Shown here: positions 21,801 to 32,200 of the stretch, piece after piece
Layout: each line of letters opens with the position of its first letter
Numbering within the stretch: the stretch's first letter is position 1
DNA from: Symbiodinium natans
Taxonomy: Eukaryota > Sar > Dinophyceae > Suessiales > Symbiodiniaceae
Assembly: GCA_905221605.1 (NCBI GenBank)
Contig: CAJNDS010002367.1
Span: forward strand, 402,067 to 466,066
Length of the DNA stretch: 64,000 nucleotides
Reading direction: 5' to 3'
Position numbers and translations under genes: made by a program
The notes under the pieces: model-generated
Told to the model about the DNA's origin: nothing
Database searches by the model: none
Seen by the model: the letters and a program-made list of their open reading frames with translations, nothing else

Positions 21801-24800
21801 GCGATCCTGTGCACCGCTGCTCGCCTTAAGTATGGGGTTTAGGGTTTAGGGTTTAGGGTTTAGGGTTTAGGGTTTAGGGTTTAGGGTTTAGGGTTCAGTT
21901 TAGGGTAAGGGGTATATCAGGGTTCCCCGAAATGCCCAGGGTTTCGTGGTTTTGAGGTTTCGTGATTTGGGCGGTTATGGCATTCTAAAGCAGGATACAG
22001 GGTTTCCAGGCCTTTGGTGCTTGGCTGACGTTCATAAGAGGTAAGCAGAAGCCAACAAAATCGTGAGGAGTTGTGTAGGTAGAAGATCTACAAGCTGAGG
22101 AACTTCGCTCGCTTGTACCGGGCCCTGCGTGATGGCTGCCCGGCTGCTGTCAGGAGGGTCCATTTAAAGGTCAGTGTGAGGACTGAAGTTCAAGATTTAA
22201 GGTTTGGGTTCAAGAGTTTTGGCAGATGTACACACAGCTTGGAATCAAGAGAGGGTGCATAAAGCCTGCCCTCATAAATGCCTTTCTCGCAGATATTTTC
22301 ATGTCCCTCCCCCCAGACCCTAAACCCTCAACCCTAAAACACTTCATTTTAGAAGCCCGCGGCCCCCTAGTTCAGACCGAGGCATGCAAAGTACGGTGCA
22401 TGTGTCTCTTGTGAGGCGTTTGCTTGCTATGCTGGGCCCTAGTAGCCCATAGTATCCCTAAACCCTGCATCTTGGGGTTGTTTTAGGTTTGGCTCCCTAT
22501 TGAAAAGGGAAGTTTCGGGGGGCAAAGTTACAGGTGCGGCCTACGCCCACCCGCGCGAGCTTCTCAGCACGCTAGGCAGGGCTTTCGGCGAGGGTCGGTG
22601 TGCAAATCTCAGCTTGAGGGTTTAAGGTTGAGGGTTGAGGGTTTAGGGTTGCGCTTCTACAGCGCCTGCTAATATATCCGCCGCCAGGGCATAGCAGCCT
22701 GCACCTCACGCAGAGACACGCCGACAAGTGGCTCGTGCGGGAGGTCCGGCCAAGCTCGGCAATCAATCAGGGAATTCGTTGCTCCAGACTCATCAAGCTC
22801 CTAGTCGCACAATGCATTCCACGCCGGCTTCATGCTGACTGTACACGAAACTCACTCAGAAGACTTTCTGTACATGGGTGCCTTTGACAGATGAACATCC
22901 CCGGGCCGGTTGTTCAGGACACCGGAGTGCACCAAAGCTTCAAACTTGCTGATCTCAGATGGCCAACTTTGCTACACAATAATCTCAGCAACTTCTTCAA
23001 TACGACTATAGGATACTAGAGCACAGTATACAATAGAGACCTTTCTACATGTTAAATGTCCCTACCTTACACTACACGCAGAGCACGCCTTATACTCGGT
23101 CTGATACCACTCGTGTACCCTACTCACACTACTTCGTGCAAGGCAGCCCTTGATCAGATTTCGAATCTATTTTGGTTTACGGGTTCGGGTTTAAGCAACC
23201 TAAACCCTAAACCCCTAAACCTTGGGTAAACTAGTCCACTCCACCCCTAAACCTTAACTTACCGGTTCGTCCAAAAGACTTGTAAAAGTTGGGCTCTCTA
23301 GGGATATTTCCCAATTGCCTACACCCTAAACGCTGATTCCTCCAGGAGCTAGCTGAGCCTGGCATGCGTGCGAATTACGGAGGCCCTTCTTTGATGTGTT
23401 TCGGTTTCGGGTGGTCTTGGGGTCTGGTGTTTAGGCCGGGTTTCGGGTTAAGGAATCTTAAGATGGCATGTGTGCTCACGAGGCAACGGCACAAATCCCA
23501 GCACAGGACGTCGAGTATCGCGTGCATGGAGGGCTTCTCTGAATAAAGTGAAAGGGTCCCGTGAGGGCTCCTTGCTTGAAGAAGTGATTCCCCTCAGCCC
23601 TGAATGTCAAAACCCTCAACCGCAGCCCTTAGCTATCAAGAAGCTTCAGTGTTCATGTACCATACCAGCACGAACTTCTTGTCAGGTCAGGGCTGCAGCG
23701 CACTTCATGATTCTTGGCTGGGAGGAAAAATCCCTGAGGGTTTAGGATTAGGTTCATGGGGTTATGCTACTGCATGTCCAGAAGGCGAGGTCCTTAGACC
23801 GTGGTTTTTCAAGCCTTTTCAGTTTCACCTGCAACCCGAGACCAACTCTTTAAGAAAACTGAGAACCCAAATCCTGAAACAAACCTAAACCCCAAACCCT
23901 AAACCCTAAACCCCCAAAACCCCCCAACACCCTCAAGCCTCGCCTGCGGACCTCATCCTTGTGAAGCCGAGGCCTTCGTGGGACTGGTGAGCATCATCGG
24001 AGGGATCAGCAGCAAGTGCTTTGCTGTGCTGGGCGGAAATTGCCAGGCGGGGTTTTGGGTTTTGGGGTTTTGGGGTTTTGGGGTTTTGGGGTTTTGGGGT
24101 TTTGGGGTTTTGGGGTTTTGGGGTTTTGGGGTTTTGGGGTTTTGGGGTTTTGGGGTTTTGGGGTTTTGGGGTTTGGGGTTTTGGGGTTTTGGGGTTTTGG
24201 GGTTTTTACGGTTTTTACGGTTTTTACGGTTTTTACGGTTTTGGGGTTTTGGGGTGGTCTAAGAACTGCATCTCAAGAGCCAGAGGGCAACATAGCAGGT
24301 CGGAACAATTGCTAGTCGTGTTCCCTTACAGTCCCTATATCATACTTTTCGAACTTGGGATGTTCCCCCCCTTGACAGACAGTCTACCCCCTATTATAAT
24401 CCGATTCAGGACTGTTAGTATCAGGGGGAAGATCCCAACCCCTAAACTCTAGACACTAGACCCTAAACCCTAAACCCACGAAAACCCGATTCTAGTCACT
24501 TTGGCCCCTTGAGACGGAGCACGGAGCCTTAAGCCTAAGACCCGAAGAAGCTTGTTTAGGGTTTAGGGGTGTAGGGATTTAGGGGCTTAGGGGCTTAGGG
24601 TCTTAGGGGCTTAGGGGCTTAGGGTCGGAAACCCCCATATGGAGTTGAATAGCCCTGAGGCCATCATCGGTTCCCAAAGTCTGCTACCTTCACTTAGGAC
24701 CACAGCATGCAGCACACTGAACCGAGACATGCCGAGAAAAGCAGAGCCCAACCCTAGAAACCCTAAACCCCAAACCCTAAACCCTAAACTAACCTAAACC

Positions 24801-25778
24801 CTAAATCCTAAACCCTAAACCCTATCAGCCCTGCTCCCAAGAAGAAGTCTGTAGGTTGCCGAGCGCGCGGTGGAGAGCGCGGAGCCGCGCATCCTGCGCG
24901 CTTCCGCCAGGTTGTTGCGGAAGGCCCCGGGCTTTGTCGGTTCCATCGAGCAGGTAGGTAGGCAGGCAGGTAGGTAGGTGATTAGGTGAGTAGGTAGACA
25001 TCTGAATGAATATTATATATATATATACATATGAGTATATATACTGTTTGTTCACATTGATGTTTATTCATTCCATTTATGTTTCTGCATATGTTTTACT
25101 TGTACAATGTATATGTATATATACATGTAATACATACACATATTGATAAACACGCGGTAAAAAGCAACTTAGGCCTCAATAGCGAAAGTTTACCGCCACA
25201 TGTGTTTGCTTGTGTGGCGTGCCAAGGATCGGCACGTGGATACCTCTGCTTTGTGCCTCCGACGGTTGGGGTTTGGGGTTCAGGGTTTAGGGCTTAGGGT
25301 TTTGTGTGTTCGAGACCTGCGGTTTCTGGGCTTTGTGGTAGACGGTTTCAGTAGGCTTGCGGAAAAGTTGCCCAAGCCATCTTCTAGGCCCGCAGCATCC
25401 CTCTAGAATCAGCTCACTCTAAGACTAAGAGTCTCCCTGAATCCGGAAGGTTGGAAAAACCTGCATACTTTCCATGAAGCCTCGGACGATCCGAGTTGTA
25501 AGTTGATCAACTCTGGCCCTGAACCCTGAAACTCGGCACTTCCAAGTTGCTTCCAAGAACCAGGTACGAGCCGGCCTTTGAAGTGGGCTACTATGCCGGG
25601 CCCTCAGATTCTGGGCGGGGGGGGGGGGGGGCAGGGGGAGCTTTAGGGTTTAGGGTTTAGAGTGTGAGGGGGGGGGGGGGGGGGGGGGAGGAGCTCGGGG
25701 TATCTCGAAGTGCGGGGGCGCGGAGGGAGTTGCTTGTGGTACCATGGGCTTCATGCAGTGTGATCTGCCGATCTGTAT

Positions 25779-25811
<33 letters not shown>

Positions 25812-26156
25812 TATATGGGGCGACCCCCCTGAATGGACCATATAAAACATTTACACTTGTTTATGTGCTTATATATACATGTATATATATATACATGTAG
25901 CTAACCCACGTTTCTTTTTTTGTTTAATTGGTTGCCTGCCTTCCCCCCAAACCCCAACCTAAAACTTGACCAGCCCCCAAAAGCCGAAGCTCAAAGGCCC
26001 TGCCGGAGCCGGGGGCCAATGCCGGCCAGCACCTCAGGGCTTTTGAGTTTTTTTTTTTTTTTTTTTTGGTTTGTTGGGGGCTTGAAAGTTTAGGGTTTAG
26101 GGTTTAGGTTTTAGGGTTTAGGGTTTAAAAACACCACTGGGGGGCCAGGGCAAGGG

Positions 26157-26202
<46 letters not shown>

Positions 26203-29200
26203 AGACTGCGATTTCTCTGCTGAGTTGCTGTGCCTGCCTGAAACACCTTCTGCAAGGAGAGCCTGAATCGTGAAGCGACCCCAAAAGAAAACCATATTTT
26301 GGAGAAGTGACCATCTAAAGGCTATTGCTGAAACCCTAAACCTTAAACTAAACCCTATAAATCCTATAAACGCTGCAAACCCTATCAACCCGATTAACCC
26401 TAAACACCCTACAGACTCTATAAACCCTATGAACCCTTTAAGCCCTATAAGCCCTACCCTAGCCGTAAACCCCAAACCCTAATCCCTAATCCCTAAACCC
26501 TAAATCCCGAATCCCTAAACCCTAAACCAAACCCTAGGCCCTTCTGCGTGGCCCCTGGCTTCCGCTCGTGGGGCGAAGGACCCCGACACGGAGGGCCTGC
26601 TGGTGGAGGCGAGGTTTGCGCGGCGGAGTCTTTTTAGGGTTTAGGGTTTAGGGTTTAGGGTTTAGGGTTTAGGGTTTAGGGTTTTTTTCTGTTTAGGCTT
26701 ATGGTTCGGAGGGTTGAGCCACCAGAGCTTCAGGGCCGCTGCAATTTTTGGGGGATGCCCTGCAAGGCATTCCACATTGTGGTCGTCGCCCACCCGCTGG
26801 AGCACTCAAACCTCTGCTTCGAGGCTCGGCATGCGCGGTTGAGTTTTGTTGGGGGTTTTGGGGGTTTAGGGGGTTTAGGGTTTTTAGGGTTTTTAGGGTT
26901 TTTAGGGTTTTTAGGGTTTAGGGTCGAGGGTTTAGGAAAGCTCTAGCAGCCCTAAGTCATGGTATGCCCAATCTCTGTATACAACTTCCGCCGCAAGAGC
27001 GGCAAGCGCTTGCTTCTCTGAGGCAGCATGAAGTGTGTGATTCTTGTCATACGGTTGCCCGGGCAGCGCCCTGAAGACAGACTTCCAGTGACTTGCGGCT
27101 GCGCGATGAGCAGCAGGCATGTCCACAAAAACCTCAGAGCACGAGGAACCCCTTTTTCGACATGCCTGTCTGAGCACGCAAGCCACGAACAACATTATTA
27201 CGGTACCTTAATTGAACCATCCTGCGCGGAGGGTTGCTGCGAGGCGATGCAGGCCGGAAGCATTGTTTGCCAGCAGTGGATTAAATGCGTGCGGGGGCTG
27301 ATCCGGAGTTGCCTTCGTTCTCGCATGTCCAAGTACCAGTCACTTGTGTAAATATGTCATGAATGAGGAGGGTGAAGCGTGGTCACGGTGCCAGGTCAGA
27401 ATCTTTCTTCAAGACTATAGTCTCTAGCTAAGAATATGGATAATATTAGTAAGATTGACAATAATAGTAATATAGCATTCATCATATTCACAAGAATCTT
27501 AATAAGTCTATAATATTCATCATATTCACAAGAAGTCTGATTGGGCATATAGTCTCCTTGCCCTCTGCCAGGCAAGGCCAACGCCACAGTTCAGGCAGCT
27601 GCACCCTTTAAGCCCACAATGGGATTTCGAAGCTTTTGGGTTTAGGTTTCTTGGGGTTGTAGAGCGTTGGCTGTTGCTGGGATACTAGGCGGGGCATCCG
27701 CAGAAGGGCCTCAAGCCACCGGATCCGCTGAAGCCTTCTCAAAACCGTCAACAGCCTTGCCGAAGCTTAGAGTTAAATTGTTGACATGACGCATCCAAAT
27801 GGTTCAGAGTGTAGCCCTAAAGCCTAAAGCCCTGCAGATTGTATCCCGAAACATCGCCCCCCCCCCCCCCCCCCCCCCCCCCCCGCCCCCCCCCGGTGCA
27901 CCCAAAAAAGCCCGGCCCAACAGGCGCTGTGCAGCGCACTTCCTCCGCGGCACGCTGAACTTGCGCTACTTCGCAGAGGCCATCCTTTCTGTCTCTTGCA
28001 AGGCCCCAAAGGCGCAAGAGGACCCCCTTTTGATCCTTTTAGTCATGTTCATGCTGTAAGAATAGAAATACTGCCGGCGACCCCAGTTTAGAAATCTCAC
28101 CAGTTTGCATCGGCGTAGTCGTCCCATGGACCCATGTGTTTGAAGAGACGAAGCCGGCTATGGTTGGGATTGGGGAGCAAGTGGCGACCTTCAAGTCAAA
28201 GGGTTGGGAGTTCACGGAAAGAGGCAGCAAGAGGGCCAGCATTGGTCTTCTTTGTCAGTCGAGCACACCTCTTTGCATCCCGCTCTCTTTTTTCCCGAGT
28301 GTCCCGGCAGCATCTGCCAGTAGTAGTTCAGAACGGCTTGCGCGATCCAGTGTGCAGCACGCAATGACTGTACAGCACCACAAAAACTGGTTTTTTACCT
28401 CATCATGGAATCAGAATCACAGCGTTTGCTCAGCACAAACAGTATTGTGTGTACAAGAATTGGCTTGTGGCCGCTGACAGTGGCAGGATTACTACGAGTA
28501 CATGGCAGCCATCCGATTCTGTCAGAACGCACGAAGCGATCTAAACGCACTGCACCTCCGCAAGCCCTGCAAGAATGGAGCCCGCAAAGAAATGCCATGA
28601 AGCCTACCCCTAAGCCACCCTGGACCCTAAACCCTAAACCCTAAACCCTAAACCCTTGGCCCTTGGACCCTAAACCTTAAACCCTGAACCTTCCCCGGCT
28701 GGGAAGTTTGAGGCCACCTTCCGCCAAGCCACGCCGACCGAGCTGCGCGCCGCCACTGGAGCCTACGAGGTGAGCCGTTTGGGGTTGAGGGTGTAGGGTT
28801 CAGGGTTTAAGGTTTTAGGGTTTAGGGTTTTAGGGTGTTTAGGGTTTTAGGGTGTTTAGGGTTTTGGGTTTTTTGGGGTTTTGGGGTTTTGGGGTTTTGG
28901 GGTTTAGGGTTTTGGGGGTTTAGGGTTTTGGGTTTAGCGCTTCGCCCTTATAGGACTTGGGGAGGGTCAGGGTGGAAAAAAAGGGATCAGTGGAAGTTTG
29001 TTTAGACTACCTTGCTTCTATAGGGCAAGGGCTCTAAGGCTCTCAGGGTAGATTCATGGTCCCTGAATATATGGCCCCTTGCCTTCTTCACAGGGTTCTT
29101 ATGCATGGGCCCTTGGGTTGTACAGGGTATGTCAGGGGTATATACTAAGGGACTATGGGACCATGAAACTCCAAGGGTGCCCGCCGGCGACTTACTTTCT

Positions 29201-32200
29201 AAGCCCTGCTAACAAAGTGCTAGTACACGTGCCCATGCGCCCTTCGGGTCCTTCTCTGCCTCATCCCGGTAGACCATGTGCCACTGTGCATGGACATAAG
29301 ATATTTTGAGATAATGTAGGATGGTTGAGACCACTTCTGCCTAGTTCCCGATCCTGTGACCCAAAATCCCGAGACCCTAAACCCCAAACCCTCAAACTGC
29401 CTAAGCCCTAATCCGACATCGGCTCGACCCCCGCGTGCAGGCCTGAATCCCACCACAGCACGAAGATCTGAGCGCTAGGACTTCCCCCGCCCCCCAGTCC
29501 TTCAAGAGGGGTTTGGACATCCAGGGTTGAGCGATGAACTCTGAGACGCTGCTGGAAGACCCCCCGAATTCTCCCAGAGCCCCAAACCAAACAACACTGA
29601 AGCGGCAGGCAGATCCACAGGCGTCCATGCCGCTGTTTGCCATGGCCTTGGAGTCGCTCCGGCGTTCAGGTTTCAGAGTTGTCGCTCTGCGTGGGGATAA
29701 GCGGAGCGCAACCCTAAACGCTTGAATGGCCGTTCTGGGCTTCTTTCTTGGCAACGGCTCCAGCGCAGAGGCTCCGGCGCAGATACTGACAACCGCCGAC
29801 TCGACGACCCCCTTCTACTCCATAGGTGGAGAGGGCAGTTTTGGGTGGCGGGGGGGGGGTTCTAAGGTTAGTTACGTGGTCCCTTAATCTGGTCCTTTAG
29901 GGTTTAGGGCTTAAGTAACATGGTCCCTTACCTCCTGTAAGGTTCTGATGTGAGGGGTCCCCATGTAAGAGTAGGGGTTCTAACCATGAAAAAAACGTAT
30001 TTACAATGACAAGGTTTTCTTTAACAATGATAATGGTTTAGGGTTGGCATGATAGTGGTTAGCAATGATGGTGGTTTTGGAGCTTTGGGAGACCCAAAAC
30101 CTCAATTCTCAGGCCTTTTTAATCACTCCCATGCAGGCCTGGATTCCCAGGCCTTTTTGTCACCCATGCGGGCCTGGCGGCGGGGGGGGGGGGGGGGCGG
30201 GCACGGGCAGTGACAGAAAGACCCTGGTTTTGGAGCCTTGAGCTACGTTTTTGGGCTTGGAGTTGGGGCTTAGAATGGTTTCGGGGGCGTTTTGTGGGTA
30301 GTTGAAGGGTCGCAGGCATTGTGGCTATCATGCACTGAGGCACAAATCCTTTTAAGTGGTTCCTTGTTGTGGTTTAATTATTGCGGTTACGACCCCGCCT
30401 CAGAGGCCATGCAACTACCCGAAGAGGGGGGCTGGGTCTTAGGGTGGTTGCAAGGGCCCTTACCATCGGCCCCATATTTAGGAGCCGGCAAAAAACCCCT
30501 TATGCATCCTACATCCGCAGAGGGGGGAGGGATGAGCTACAGGGACTAGGATTCGGCAGGATGGGCTGTTTCAAAGCTAAACCCAAAACCCGAAACCCTA
30601 AACCCGAAACCCGAAACCCGAAACCCGAAACCCTAAACCCCAACCCTAAATGCCCCACAGGTACCCAACGACCACCTCCCGGGCTGGTCGATCCCGGGTA
30701 GATCAACACAGGGGAAACCCCTCAAATCCCTGAAGCCCTGAAGCCCAAGTCACTCGCGCTAAGCCCTAAACCCTAAACCCTGAACCCCGAACCCCGAACC
30801 CCGAACCTGGCCTTATGGAGGCCTACAGCTGCCGGTGGACACCGCGTCGCCAGCACGAGCCGACGAGGCACCTTATGTCTTTTTTGGTTGCTGGGCACTA
30901 TTTCTTAGACATGTCTATGAAATAGTATCTTCGTGATTTATGATGATGTTTCTTTTTAATCTTATGAGGCTGTTAAGGTACTTTTTGGTGTTCAATAGGG
31001 CCCTTCGTTATTTCTGATGTTTTTCGCTCGTTAATGAGGTACTTCTTTGGCCTTCGGGTTTTTGAGTTTAGAGTTTGCTGCTTCATTGGGCTCTACAGGG
31101 GCTTGTCATAGGGGCTTTTGCAAAGCATTCATCTTTTTGCAGGCTCTGCTTAGGGTTTTTGGTAGGGTTTCGTCAGGCGGTTGAGGTTTTGTGAGGGCAT
31201 ACGGGCCATTCGCCTCCTTAAGCCCTGGACAGTGAAAGCCTGAACCCCAAGCCTTGCATCCTCGAACCAGCCCCCAAGCCCTTCAACCCTCAAACCCTGT
31301 TCACCTCCTAAGCACTCCAACCCCCAAGCCTCAACCCTCGATATAAGGGAATCTTGTTTTGGATCCTAAGCCCGAAGCCCTGAACCCAAACAGAGGCTTT
31401 TCCAGGGCCAACACCCAAAACCGAGCCTGCCTAGATCGTTGCCAGCGCTGAAAAGGGAGAGCCGCAGGCGCGCTGTCTTTGTTGTGTTTGTTTGTTGTTT
31501 TGAGCGGCGGGAGGGCTCTTCTCTGGGGGGAAGGTAGGTTTAGGGTTCAGGGTTTAAGGGGGACAGAGTGTCTTGAGAATATTTCAAGGTCTTCGGGCCC
31601 TGAACCCTGAACCCTAAACCCTAAACCCTAAACCCTAAACCCTAAACCCTAAACCCTAAACCCTAAACCCTAAACCCTGTTTTGGTTTAATCTGAGGGCG
31701 TTCAGGCCTTGAATGGCATCTTAGCGGTCACAAAGCTTTTCCGATGGAAAGACCGGGGCGAGCTCGGGCGTCTTTTGGTCCTGTCAGCTGATGGAGTGTG
31801 TTTGTCCAGCATTTTAGGGTTTAGGTTTTAGGGTTCAGGGTTTAGGGTTTAGAGTTTAGAGTTTGGGGTTTTTTTGAGAGGATGCAGAAGTTGATGGAAC
31901 GATTGATGCTGATTAGAGCCAAATCGTTACCCACTGTCTAAGATCCGCTGCAGCCAAATAGGCCATATGACCTAAACCTAGATCCTAGTCATTTAATGCG
32001 TAAAACATCCGCTGACCCCTTCAATGCCTTGATCGTTGGGTTTAGGGTTTAGGGTTTATGGTTTAGGGTTTAGGGTTATTCGCTTCCTTCTTGCGAATTC
32101 TAGTGCTGAGTACGAATTACTAATCGCCAGCTGCTGATTCCCATTCTCTAACCAGCAATTGCTTACTGCATGGCTCATCTTATTTCCTGATGAGTATTGC

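Noticed and set aside
23978-24452. Three overlapping plus-strand frames of GFGVLGFW repeats
   Set aside because: Reading of the TTTTGGGG array in all frames; only 23972-24046 is coding.
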